Of a stretch of 64,000 bases of DNA, positions 37,174 to 48,410 are shown piece after piece. Location: the NCBI GenBank assembly GCA_011800155.1, contig CM022372.1:1426001-1490000 (forward strand). Reading direction: 5' to 3'. Positions within the stretch are counted from its first letter, which is position 1; the number at the start of each line of letters is the position of its first letter. The translations under genes and the position numbers were made by a program. This DNA comes from Flammulina velutipes (lineage: Eukaryota; Basidiomycota; Agaricomycetes; Agaricales; Physalacriaceae). The notes under the pieces are model-generated. The model was not told the DNA's origin. It searched no databases and saw only the letters and a program-made list of their open reading frames with translations.

Positions 37174-38283
37174 TCAGGCCAACAACGTTTTCCGGAACCA
37201 GTTAACAATTTGCTGTTGTACGCTCTCGAAAGCCTCTTTCCCTTCTGGGATTGAAAGTTGGGGACGGGCCGCGAATCCATGAACAGTGCCTATCGAAATG
37301 TGAGCCATAGTCCCAGAAAGACACTGAGAGGGTACCTTTGTAGTCGTTGAATTCATACTCGACATAATTATCCTTCCCAACACGGCCAGCGAACTCTGCT
37401 TCAGCCTCACGTCGGAGCGCCTCCGTGAAAATTATGTCATCTGCAAGGTTGTCAGCACAGCTGATCAGACGGAAAGGTCAGAGCGACGTCAACCTTCTGC
37501 CAATGCCCATGAACAAGGAACCTGATATAAGTATCAATAAATGAAGTGGATTGTAACAAGTACAGACGAACCTTTATGGCTTTATACTCCGCCAACGTAT
37601 CCTTGCCGGGGTGGCAGATAACGATGGCGTTAAAGGTATCGGTAGCCCCAAACCTGATCGCAGTTGAACCGCCAAAGCAAAAACTAGGAACATCTGGATT
37701 AGTTTCTCGTTGTCATCAAGGCGTTTCGGGTTCTTACCCGACGGCCCCAATTTTCTCGTACTGCTTCTGAGCTTTCAGCTTGGTCATAAACTAGACACCC
37801 CATCAGACCGCCTTGCTCCAATAATGAGTGGTACAACTTACATCTCTGAGTCGGGGGTCTGTGGCAGCGGGACGTTGTCGAATGAGGGAAGGAATATACG
37901 GGAGTACTTTGAAGATGACTTTGATCCACTCCCAGACAGTCCAACGCTGGCCAGCACGTTCTGGAAGCGTCATAACCTCTGGAGTCACTGGGGCGTTCCC
38001 TGTGAAGCATATTGAGATTGACAAAGAAGAGACCAGGAAAGTATTTACCAGCAAACAAGTCGGGAACCCAGACGTCGCATCCGAGTTGTTTAGCGTATAG
38101 ATCAGCGAGAACCTTGGGGTTGGGCATCGCAAGACCAAAGATGTCAGTGAGGACGACGACAGCGCGAGTCGTAGTGATGTTGTCGCCTTGGGCGGCGGCG
38201 AAGTAAGCGCCATTTATATCTGAGATAACACCCTTGGGTTGTTCACTGAACGCGACACCTTTGAAGCAGTCCGGGCAGCTCAT
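37174..38283 (-). CDS. Dienelactone hydrolase family protein, copy 2
   Basis: ATG 38283 starts MSCPDCFKGVAFSEQPKGVI, nearly identical to copies 1 and 3. An intron after VWVPDLFAG (about 38001-38049) joins NAPVTPEVMTLPERAGQRW and TVWEWIKVIFKVLPYIPSLI. The nucleophile is in FCFGGSTAIRFGATD, with Phe where copies 1 and 3 have Tyr after the Cys. The His region reads GTVHGFAARPQLSIPEGKEA. The gene ends NWFRKTLLA with TGA 37174-37176. The Cys and His motifs are present and I see no frame break, so it should be active. Copies 2 and 3 resemble each other more than copy 1, suggesting that their duplication was later. Confidence 0.87.
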
Positions 38284-38924
38284 GGTGGAATGAAGGCAAG
38301 ATGGAAAGTCCCAATCGAAGCCGACAAGAGTGATTTCTTTGGATTATGTTGGTGGTTTTGTGGAAGTGCGGATATGGCCCTGAGTTAAGGAGTGTTCTAT
38401 GCACAAGCCGCAGCTCGTCCTATTGTATTTGAATCGAAATCGCGAGTTACGCATGCACCACGGAAAATGTTCACATATCGAGTGACAAGTGTGGTAGGCG
38501 TCGGAGAAAGCCGTGAATTTGTGCGGTTACTTGGTCGTGGGAATTTATTATCGGCAGGCCGGCAATAGCGAAGTACTGTAATTATTTCGTTACTTAGGAT
38601 GTAGATGGGACGAAAGTGCTCAAAAACCAATCTTTAAATGTCCAGGTAGCTCGAATGCTACTACTTGAGACAAAAAAAAAATTTCAATGAATTGTTACAA
38701 TTGGCCTGCAGCTGGAAAATAATGCACAGACGTATCGCTCTTAAAAGACATACTATTGACACAGTGTTGAAGTACGAAAGCTCAGCTTAAGCGCCACGCT
38801 CCGATGCTGATCTGCCGATGCTGCAATCAACTGTGCGATTGGAACGGTTTGACCCTTGTTGCTCTATTTCGTCTCCTTCATCCTCCCTCAACCAGCCAAG
38901 AACCTCAGAAAGCCACCTTCGACT
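38284..38924. other. Spacer between hydrolase copies 2 and 3
   Basis: This holds the copy 2 promoter, a short poly-A run at about 38670, and the repeated CT-rich piece also found between copies 1 and 2. No intact gene is seen. Confidence 0.5.
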
Positions 38925-39060
38925 AAGGCGCTCTTCGTGGGATACTAGGAGTCGCCATTTTGAGCGCATAATCAGATGCATTTGACGCTTTGATCAACGA
39001 GGACGCGGCTGGATGGGAGCATCATCAATGGGGCGCTGGTCTTCCTAGGCATGTCGGCGA
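38925..39060 (+). pseudogene. Second decayed copy of the membrane-protein gene
   Basis: Anchors shared with the intact gene's 3' end are GCGCTCTTCGTGGGATAC (intact: CTCTCTTTGTGGGATAC), GTCGCCATTTTGAG (GTTGCCATTTATGAG), GACGCTTTGATCAACGAGGA (GATACTTTGATCAAGAAGGA) and GACGCGGCTGGATGGGAGCA. It is shorter and more decayed than the first remnant. It stands upstream of hydrolase copy 3, keeping the same order and orientation. Confidence 0.65.
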
Positions 39061-39173
39061 CAAAGATGAGATGGCTATTTCCGTGTAAGAATAACGAGGG
39101 TGTGTATATGATCTATGAAAAAAAAATGATGTTGCATTTGAAGAACTTACAACAAGGAACCAGAGCAGTCTGT

Positions 39174-40283
39174 TCATGAGAATAACGTCTTCCTGAACCA
39201 ATTCACAATTTGCTGTTGTACACTCTCGAAAGCCTCCTTCACTTCTGGAATTGAAAGTTGGGGACGGGCCGCGAATCCATGAACAGTGCCTATGGAATGT
39301 GAGCCATAGTCCCAGAAAGATACTGAGAGGGTACCTTTGTAGTCGTTGAATTCATACTCGACGTAGTTATCCTTCCCGACACGATCAGCGAACTCTGCTT
39401 CAGCCTCACGTCGAAGCGACTCGGTGAAAATTATATCATCTGCAAGGTTGTAAGCACAATTAATCAGACTCGGTTATAAATTTATGTGAACCTTCTGCCA
39501 ATGCCCACGAGCAAGGGACCTGGATCCGTTTTGAGTATCAATCAAGAAATGAGATGATTATTTAACTGAATCGAACGAACCTTTATTGCTTTATACTCAG
39601 CCAATGTGTTTTTGCTGGGGTGGCAAATGACGATAGTATCGAACGCATCAGTCGCACCAAACCTGATTACAGTGGAACCACCATAGCAGAAGCTAGAGAG
39701 ATCTAAGTTAGTTTATCGTCGTTACCTGGGCGTGGATATTACCCGACGGCACCTATTTTTTCGTACTGCTTCTGAGCTTTCAGTTTGGCCATGAACTAGA
39801 TCTGTTAGTCCCCCGCTTTAACAAAAAGAAGTCCTGCTCACATCTGTAAGTCGGGGATCTGTGGCAGCGGGACGTTGGCGAATGAGAGAGGGGATATACG
39901 GGAATACCCTGAAGATGACTTTAATCCACTCCCAGACAGTCCAACGCTGACCGGGACGTTCTGGAAGCGATAATACTTCTGGAGTCACTGGGGCGTTCCC
40001 TTGAAGAGCATATTGAGGATTGACAGATGACAGTGGGGAAGTATGTACCAGCAAACAAGTCGGGAACCCAGACGTCACATCCGAGTTGTTCAGCATATAA
40101 ATCAGCGAGGACCTTGGGGTTGGGCATCGCAAGACCAAACATATCAGTGAGGACGACGACGGCGCGGGTTGTTGAGATGTAGTTTCCTTTAGCGGCAGCA
40201 AAGTAGGCGCCATTTATATCTGAAATGACACCCTTGGGTTGCTCGGTGAACGCGACACCTTTGAAGCAGTCCGGGCAGCTCAT
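39174..40283 (-). CDS. Dienelactone hydrolase family protein, copy 3
   Basis: ATG 40283 starts MSCPDCFKGVAFTEQPKGVI. An intron after VWVPDLFAG (about 40002-40050, starting GTACATAC) joins NAPVTPEVLSLPERPGQRW and TVWEWIKVIFRVFPYIPSLI. The nucleophile region is FCYGGSTVIRFGATDAFD; the His is in GTVHGFAARPQLSIPEVKEA. The gene ends NWFRKTLFS with TGA 39174-39176, one residue different from copies 1 and 2, which end in A. The Cys and His motifs are kept. The gene is divergent from the flippase gene, with 123 bp between the two ATGs, so the promoters must overlap. Confidence 0.87.
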
Positions 40284-40406
40284 GGTGGAATGAAGGCAAG
40301 CGGGCCGGACCTCCGTCAGCCAAACATTGCTCTACAACTGTGCATTATCATCAGTCTTCGACTACGACTTGCGTGCTCTGCGAGCGTCGGGCAGCGCCAT
40401 TCGTTT
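40284..40406. promoter_or_regulatory. Compact divergent promoter (hydrolase copy 3 / flippase)
   Basis: Only 123 bp separate the start codons of two divergent genes, so transcription starts and 5' UTRs of both must lie here or overlap. No TATA box is obvious. The assignment rests on geometry. Confidence 0.5.
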
Positions 40407-43400
40407 ATGTCCGAAATCCCTCTGTCTTCTCTGCGGAAAAACAGAAATCGTGGTGGATACACCCCGCTCAACGACGACGCCGACACAGAGGCAGCATCAT
40501 CGTCGGACAACAACGACAACATGGTCGCCGTCACTGTCAAAGCTGCGGCCACGGCTGCAGGCGCCTCTTTTCGAAATAAGCCAGCGAGGAGAATGCATCA
40601 ATATTCGGACGAACCAGACGAGGAGGCAGGCTTGCTGGAGGACGATGTTTATGAGGAGGATGAGGGTTTCGACCGCGACCCCGAGCCCAGCAGAGCAAAA
40701 CCATCTTTGGTTCGTTGTCCAGCTACGCGTTGTTCTTTCTTCTCAACGACACAGAGATCACCGTCGATACTGTCCAAGAAGGACAAGGACAAGTCGCGAA
40801 CCGTCGCATTCCATTCTCCAGGTGTGTTAGACAACTCCCTTACTTGCAAATCCCTATAACTGATTCACAGAGAAACTCCTATCGCGATTTCCACCCAACA
40901 TTGTGCGAAATCAAAAGTACAATGCGTTCACATTCCTGCCCATCGTATTCTACGAGCAATTCAAGTTCTTCTTCAATCTATACTTCCTCCTCGTCGCATT
41001 GTCCCAGTTTATACCCGCACTAAAGATTGGTACGTTGCTGCTTGCCGCTGCTATACCCGCTAACATTGTCTGCAGGGTTTATTGCCACTTATATCGCCCC
41101 TTTGGCGCTCGTCCTCTTCGTCACTATGGGCAAGGAGGCATACGACGACTACAAGCGGTATCAGCGTGACCGTGAAGCCAACTCTCAGAAATACCTCATC
41201 ATCGAGCCCCAAAGCCACGCATCGTCGCCACTGCTTGATACCCATGCGAACACACGGTCTATCCCTTCATCGTCCATACGAGTCGGCGACCTGGTTCGGT
41301 TGGAGAAGAATCAAAGAGTACCCGCCGACATGGTCCTCCTCCATACCTCAGACGCATCGGGAACGTGCTTCATTCGTACAGACCAGCTCGACGGAGAGAC
41401 AGACTGGAAACTACGTGTGGCCGTATCCGAGTGCCAGAAGCTAGACGAAGGTGACCTTGTTAGGCTGGACGCTGAGGTTTATGCAGACGCTCCGATCAAG
41501 GATATCCATTCTTTCATCGGGACTTTCACTCTGAATACCCCTCACGCTGTCGCGCTCGAGCAGTCCGGCCTCCCTTTGCACCCTCTCCCTCCATCTGTAT
41601 CTCCATTGACAGCCGAAAATGTTTTGTGGTCCAACACAGTTCTGGCAGCTGGCTCTGCTGTTGGATTCGTCATCTACACTGGCCCCGAAACACGCGCCGT
41701 CATGAATACTAGCCATCCGGAAACTAAGGTGGGATTACTGGATCTGGAGATCAATAAACTCGCCAAGGTATGCTTCTATCGATCTTGCGTATCCAACTCC
41801 ACTAAACGTAGACAAGATTCTTTGCGCTGTGACTTTCGTCCTGTCTCTCGTCCTTGTAGCATTAAATGGCTTCCGAGGTTCATGGTACATTTACGTTGTC
41901 CGGTTCTTGATCCTATTCTCCTCTATCATCCCTATCAGGTTGGTAGCTTCCCCTCATCCGTATTCACCTGCCAATGACCTCTTCATGATAGTCTTCGCGT
42001 CAATTTGGATATGGGCAAGACCGTCTACGCTCATCAGATCATGAACGATTCCGAAATACCTGACACAATCGTACGTACAAGTACCCTACCGGAAGAGTTG
42101 GGTCGGATCGAATATCTATTGAGTGACAAGACTGGTACACTGACTCAGAATGGTATGTGTTCACAGCACTCTAGCCAATAACTCTGACAATGCAGCATAG
42201 AAATGGAGATGAAGAAACTACACATGGGTACCATGTCTTACGGCTTTGATTCTATGGACGAGGTTGCCCATCAGTTGGCCGTTGCTTTTGGTGGTTCAGG
42301 TAAGTCCACCATTTCCGAGTTGTAAATTTGCTCAACGACGTTCAGTGCATGCACGTCATGGCTCTCTTACGACAGGTGCGCAGCTCGCAACGCGTGGTCG
42401 GCGAGATATGTCGTCGAGGGTCCACGACGTAGTCCTTAGCTTGGGACTGTGCCATAATGTATGTTAAATACTCGTTGCCCGACTTGATGTTAAGACTTTC
42501 TAGGTTACTCCAGTCACAAACGACGATGGTTCAGTCACCTACCAAGCGTCGTCTCCCGATGAGGTTGCAATCGTTTCGTGGACCCAATCTATCGGCTTGA
42601 CCTTAGTTCACCGTGACAGGACGAAAATCGAGCTTCAAAGTCCTTCTGGCTCTCGGCTTACCTTTAACGTCCTCGACATCTTCCCCTTCACTAGTGAATC
42701 TAAACGCATGGGAATCGTCGTCCAAGACGCACAGACCGGCGAAATCACTTTCCTCCAGAAGGGGGCTGACGTTGTGATGACGAAGATCGTTCAGAAGAAT
42801 GACTGGCTAGAAGAGGAGACCGCTAACATGGCAAGGGAGGGTTTACGAACTCTTGTCATGGCTCGGAAACGGTTGAGTGGACAATCCTATAGCGAATTTA
42901 AGGAGAAGCATCACGAAGCGAGCGTTCGCCTTGAAGGCAGGAATGAGGCTATGGCAGCGGTCGTGGAGGAATACCTGGAACACGACTTGGAGCTCCTCGG
43001 CCTTACGGGGGTTGAAGATAAACTTCAGGACGATGTCAAGTCAACGCTGGAGCTCCTTCGGAACGCTGGGATCAAGATCTGGATGTTAACAGGCGACAAG
43101 ATCGAGACGGCTCGTTGTATTGCAATCTCGACTAAGCTGGTTGCGAGGAATCAATATATCCATGAGGTATCGAAACGTGTGTTCGAATGTACCTTTCTTG
43201 TGTGACTGGCGCTGACTACTTCCGCAGTGAAGACTTCCGATGAAGTGCGAGACCAACTCGAATTCCTTCAATCCAAGTTGGACTGCTGTTTAGTTATCGA
43301 TGGTGAATCACTTCAGGTACGTCAATTATTTATCATCCAGGAGCAGGATTCATACTGACCTTCTTCAAAGCTTTGTCTCAACCTCTTCAAGAACGAATTC

Positions 43401-44461
43401 ATCGAGATTGCTACGAAGCTATCGGCTGTTGTGGCTTGCCGATGTTCCCCCACCCAGAAGGCAGATGTGGCACGCCTAATTCGGAGCCACACACGAAAAC
43501 GTGTCTGCTGCATTGGTGATGGTGGCAACGACGTCAGCATGATCCAGGCGGCAGATGTCGGTGTTGGTATCGTTGGCAAAGAAGGAAAGCAAGCGTCACT
43601 CGCCGCTGATTTCTCAGTGACACAGTTCAGCTACCTGACGAAGCTTCTACTGTGGCATGGTCGTAACTCGTATCGACGTTCTGCGAAGCTGGCGCAGTTC
43701 GTGATCCACCGTGGCTTGATTATCTCCATTATGCAGGCGGTATTCTCGGCGATCTTTTATTTTGCTCCCATAGCTCTATATCAGGGATGGCTCATGGCAG
43801 GGTATGCGACCGTGTATACGATGGCGCCTGTGTTCTCGCTCGTTCTGGATATCGACGTGAATGAAGATCTCGCTCTTCTGTATCCCGAGTTGTACAAGGA
43901 GTTGACTAAGGTCAGTTGGCTGTACATTTTTGACATTTCGACGTACTGACTTGGCGATGTAGGGCCGCGCACTGTCGTACAAGACGTTCTTCCAATGGCT
44001 GATGATCAGTCTTTACCAGGGAGCTGCAATCATGATCATGTCTCTTGTGTTGTTTGAAAACGAATTCCTGCACATCGTGTCTATATCATTCACCGCTTTA
44101 GTTTTGAACGAACTCCTTATGGTTGCGCTGGAGATCACGACATGGTACGCCTCTTGGGGTTGCATTTGCAGCTTATCTGGTCTCACACTTCATCAGGCAT
44201 CTGTACATGGTGGTATCCGAGGTTGTAACCTTGTTCTTCTATGTCATAAGTATCGCGTTCTTACCAGAGTATTTCGGTGCGTGATTTTTATTGTTGCAAT
44301 GGGAGAAAACGGCTGACTTTTGTGCAGATTTATCATTTGTGGTCACGTTAGATTTTGCGTGGAAGGTGGCTGTTATTGTTGCGATTAGTGCAATGCCTCT
44401 GTGGATTATCAAGCTCATACGCAGTAGATTTGCGCCAGCAGCGTACAGTAAATTACTATAG
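40407..44461 (+). CDS. NEO1: P4-type ATPase flippase, NEO1/ATP9 class
   Basis: Class 2 P4-ATPases flip aminophospholipids in Golgi and endosome membranes without a Cdc50 partner. ATG 40407 starts [20 protein letters not shown]. After intron 40822-40870 the NEO1 signature appears: [60 protein letters not shown] and [20 protein letters not shown]. Catalytic motifs are complete: [11 protein letters not shown] (actuator DGET), [12 protein letters not shown] (phosphorylated Asp), [12 protein letters not shown] and [20 protein letters not shown]. The C-terminus [11 protein letters not shown] matches the SYSKL end of ATP9 proteins, fixing the stop at TAG 44459-44461. About a dozen introns are needed and the product is roughly 1,100 residues. 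The N-terminal 120 residues are acidic and variable. Confidence 0.94.
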
Positions 44462-44869
44462 CTCTATTATTCGGATATTATTTGTACAGATTCTTTGGTG
44501 GACATCGACGTAGCTGGGTGTCATATATGAATGAAACGCCGGACTACTACGTTACTCAACGTGAGCAGGGTGTACAACTCCAAGACATGGACGTGCATGT
44601 CACTGCATTGTGAGCTTGTCCGGGATGCTCGGACCGGAAATGGTACAGCTCCCGCCTTCTCTCATTTCAAAAAAGGAAGTTGCTCTCTACCATGATCGCG
44701 TTTGGAACATTGAAACGCACCGCCAAACCCATTCTGAATTACTTGGTCCTTCATTCAAGGCAGTTTCCTTCGTCTCCGTGCCTTTTATCTGCTGCGCCGC
44801 AGTGTGCATTCATCCTTGCCAGGATGGTATAAAACTCGGACGCGTCGGTTTGGACATTTTCACCTTGCT
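44462..44869. other. Intergenic region
   Basis: About 400 bp containing the 3' flank of the flippase gene and the promoter of the beta-lactamase-like gene. No gene is seen. Confidence 0.4.
44828..44834 (+). promoter_or_regulatory. Putative TATA box
   Basis: TATAAAA lies 36 bp upstream of the ATG at 44870, which implies a very short 5' UTR. Assigned from sequence and position only. Confidence 0.4.
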
Positions 44870-46874
44870 ATGCTTCGCTTCATCCTTCCGCTCTTCCTTC
44901 TTTCTTTTAGGGTTGTATCAGGCTTCCCTACTGCTAAAAGAGCCGACGTACTGTTAACTTCCGAACTCGATTCATTTATCCAACACAGAATGGGAATCTC
45001 CAGGAGGACTCAGCGTGTCTGTAGTTTCTTTGGGCGAGGAAGGTGCATGGACTGTAGAGTCGAAAGGCTACGGGAACGCACTCAGTGATGGAACTCCTGT
45101 GGACGACGATACAATGTTTGCTATTGGGTCCAACTCCAAGGTTCGTGTTTATTGACGTGACCAAGTATTCTTTTTTTGACATTGACGCATCGTTAGCTGT
45201 TCACTGCGTTATCAACGGGCCTGTTATTGTTCAATGAAAGCATCACTCCTCGATCACATTGGAATCCAAGATAGCAGACATTATACCCGGGTGGGGACTC
45301 ATGGATCACATTGCATCGTCTCAGAGCACCGTTGTCGATCTCCTCAGTCATCGGACTGGTTTACCACGACATGACCTGGCGTATTGATTGTTCTTCTCTC
45401 TCCCCCGCTTACCCTCCGTTGATAGCTGAGCCGAGCAAAATATCTCAAGCCGTCCACGTCTTTCCGAAACTTCTATCAATATACCAACATGATGTATATG
45501 TTCGCTTCATGTCTTCCCACTGCCCTCTTGCCCCACTCAATCCCGTTCACTCGCTATGTGAAAAACCATATTCTCGACCCTCTTGGTCTCACAGATAGCA
45601 CATACTATCACGACGTAGCAGCCGAATCGCATGTCCTCGCACAGGGTTTTACACGGCGTGGAATTGACTCCTTGGACGAAGTCTTCGCGGGTGAGCCAGT
45701 CGCATTGGAATACTGGCAACCAATCGTGAACGAGGAAACAAATGGTAAAAATAATACCATAACTTTGTTCTGTTCTCTAACTTTACTGTGTAGTCCTTGC
45801 GGGTCCAGGAGGGCTTATCATGAATGGAAAGGATGTCGTGACTTGGCTGCAGGTTTTTCTTCTCAACGGGGCTAGCCCCACTACGGGCGAGCAAGTCATA
45901 CCTGCAGAGGCTCTGGCACTCGCTGCCAAAGGTGTTTCTGTTCCCGTGTATCCAGGAATTGAGTGAGTGTCAACTTGTCGTCAACCGTTACTTGTAGACT
46001 TACAACAGCATTTAGCACGGCCACAGTATACGGAGCAGGCCTATGGAGTTACTCATACGGCGGCTACAACGTTGTCGAGCATGACGGCTCTGTACCCGGA
46101 TTCCGTTCCACCATGTCTCGAGTCCCAGAAGCTGGTCTGGGAATCGCAGTATTGAGCAACGATGATATGTACGGCCAACAAATCACAACCATCGTCAAGA
46201 GAAGGATTCTGGAGACCATCCTAGGGTTGAAACAGACCGACTTGAATACCGAGTAAGCATATTCTACAGTGGCGTTATCAAACGCTCATCGTGTCGTGGG
46301 TAGGACTAAGCAGACCGTCTTGGCGACATACGCCTACCTCCAGAATGCGACAACCGCTCGCCCTAGTGACCCTACGCCTCCTAGTGTCGCAGAACCAAGC
46401 AGTCTTGCCGGCGTATATACCGATGGCGGATATGGCTCCATTGAACTATGCTACATCGATTCCCAAGATTCCTGCTCCGACATTCTCGCACAACTACCTG
46501 ACGTCGCAGAGGGCGTTGATGGTGTACCCACCCTCATCGCCAAATGGGACCGGATCTGGACATCGCACATCCTCCTACAGCACTTCGACGGAGACCTCTG
46601 GAACGCCACGGCATTGGACAGTCAAGTAAGTATTTGGCGATTCTCAAGCCTAGGAGGGCTAATCGAGTTTTTTTGTTAGGCGTTCGTTACTCCTGAGGGC
46701 ACACCCACGGGCGAATACTGGGTCGGCCATATTACCGAGGGGCTGATTTTGACCGCTCAGTTTGTCATCGAGGGTAGAAATGTGGCGGGCTTCGGAATCA
46801 CTGGAGATCTTTGGGGGTCCGAAGGCGTGGCTCCTACTGGTGAGGCTGAAGTGTTTTTCAGTAATGAGCCTTAA
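44870..46874 (+). CDS. Secreted beta-lactamase-like serine hydrolase, reading frame disrupted
   Basis: The family is class C beta-lactamase / penicillin-binding-protein-like, in fungi a secreted hydrolase of unknown substrate. ATG 44870 gives a signal peptide (MLRFILPLFLLSFRVVSGFP), then LLTSELDSFIQ. Catalytic motifs are visible: SxxK in AIGSNSKLFTAL, YxN in FYQYTNMMYMF and HxG in VEHDGSVPGF. Later exons join cleanly with introns after VNEETN, after YPGI, after DLNTE and after DSQ, to TAA 46872-46874. Two frame changes have no convincing GT-AG intron: between FIQ and EWESPGGLSVSVV (about 44975-44988), and between FNESITP and ITLESKIADIIPGW (about 45245-45253). This is a recent pseudogene, or the sequence has two indel errors. 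Confidence 0.7.
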
Positions 46875-47716
46875 CGAGTTGGTACAATGTATCAAGGACT
46901 ATTTAGTTATGACGGACTCAACTCCGCTATTAAGCTCCAATCCTAACAATCTTTTGGTCTATGTGCTCCCACGAAGGCTTAAACATTCGAGTGAATCTCC
47001 TCGTGTTCATAGTATTCTAGATACCAAATCATTTTGAAATGGAAACTACGTTCGAAGCCAGATTGGGTATCCCGCTCCTCCCTGCTTGTTATGTACATCC
47101 TTGAATTCCTCGTTTTATGTGATTTGGCCATAACACTAGCCGTCGTCGAGAAGTCTTCGTCATCCTTCCCCTGAGTCTATCTGCCTCTTTGACCATTTCT
47201 TTACCTCTACTAGCGCATCCAGCTCGTCCCTAGTCTAGCGCCGCCTGCTGGTGCGAAGTGTATCTGACGTATGAGCCGCATCCTCGGACCTCCTGTTGCT
47301 CTCTCTTACCTTGCGTTTCGTGCCAGCACTGAGAAGGTTTGCGGCGGTGTTTTCTTTTGTAAGATTACTTGTAAATTTCGCAGAGGTGCATTGCATTCAT
47401 AGGTCAGCATTTGACACGGGCACACGGATGTTCGTGGGCAGAGACGCGGCTGGGACCTTGCGCGGTAATTTGCGCAAGTTAGGACTTTCTTACGGGACCC
47501 TAACCTCGTGTCCGCCGGACAACTTGAAGCAAGACTCGCTAAGTTACAGTTACTGGCAAACACAAATTTTATTCAGTGACTCTGGAAAAACTGTAGCTGG
47601 GGACGTCTACAAAGGCCGGAGCACACAGCTCCAAAATAGAAAGAGGGTGAGGATTTGACCAACGACGAACTGCAGAACTGCCCTAAGAAAGAACGACGTG
47701 ACTATAAAAAATCTTG
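46875..47716. other. Intergenic region
   Basis: About 840 bp with no domain-bearing frame. A plus-strand open frame at 47296-47658 and its antisense at 47306-47563 look like chance. Confidence 0.35.
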
Positions 47717-48202
47717 TTAGAAATCAACCATATATGAAAAACGAACAGACATACTGTTGACTGAGCCTGCAACAAGGGACATTGATACCGTACTAAGTCG
47801 TCCAGCGGTGGTAGTGGGAGCGGTGACAGTGGAGGTGGAAGTAGTGGTGGCAGATGTGGGTGCGATGGCGGTAGGATTGGTGGCGGAGGTGGGATTGGCG
47901 GTAGGAGCGGTGGTGGTATGAGCAATGGTAGCGGCAGTAGAGGCGACGGTGGTGGCAGTAGAAACGGTGGTGGCGGAGGTAGAGTTAATGCTGGAGGTGG
48001 AAGCGGTGGGAATAACAGAGGTGGAGGTGGGAACGATGGTGGTGGTGGCAGGATTGGTGGTGGCAGGGGTCACAGTGGGAGCAACAGATGGTGAAGAATC
48101 CTGTACGTGGTAATGAGTATGCACGTGAAAGTGTCGCCCATACGCCATCCTGCGCAATGTGAACGATTCAATCTCTTGCTCGTCGTCGTTCTGTGTAGAC
48201 AT
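47717..48202 (-). CDS. Thr/Ala/Ser-rich low-complexity ORF, doubtful gene
   Basis: One open frame of about 161 residues from ATG 48202 (MSTQNDDEQEIESFTLRRMA). After a His-rich start (YGRHFHVHTHYHVQDSS) comes about 100 residues of Thr/Ala/Ser/Pro repeats (ATTNPATTTIVPTSTS, TTVSTATTVASTAATIAH), encoded by a GGT/GGC-type imperfect repeat on the plus strand. No signal peptide is seen in this frame. It could be the mucin-like exon of a larger secreted protein or simply an imperfect trinucleotide repeat that stays open. Confidence 0.35.
   Translation of the reverse strand: MSTQNDDEQEIESFTLRRMAYGRHFHVHTHYHVQDSSPSVAPTVTPATTNPATTTIVPTSTSVIPTASTSSINSTSATTVSTATTVASTAATIAHTTTAPTANPTSATNPTAIAPTSATTTSTSTVTAPTTTAGRLSTVSMSLVAGSVNSMSVRFSYMVDF
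47790..48090. repeat. Imperfect GGT/GGA/GTA-rich trinucleotide repeat
   Basis: The plus strand is dominated by GGTGG, GTGGTGG, GGAGGTGG and GTAGAGG motifs for about 300 bp. Nearly all variation keeps a period of 3, which is why long frames stay open on both strands. Confidence 0.65.
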
Positions 48203-48410
48203 GAGTTGGGTCAAGCAACACTGCACATATGATGCCTCTTATACCACCAGACTTTGCCCTTGAATCGTAGATTTCGTGAGGCAGATCCAACATCGAGATT
48301 TTGAAGGTGTCCATTGACAGCGAAAAGAGCAACAGTAATAAAGCCTAAATCGAGTTGATCGGTCAGACGGCCCGGGTCTTTGCTCCTTGCGCTCAACCAT
48401 CACCACGATC

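Noticed and set aside
47925..48113. Val/Glu/Ala-rich plus-strand frame
   Set aside because: It arises from a period-3 repeat and has no start context or domain.
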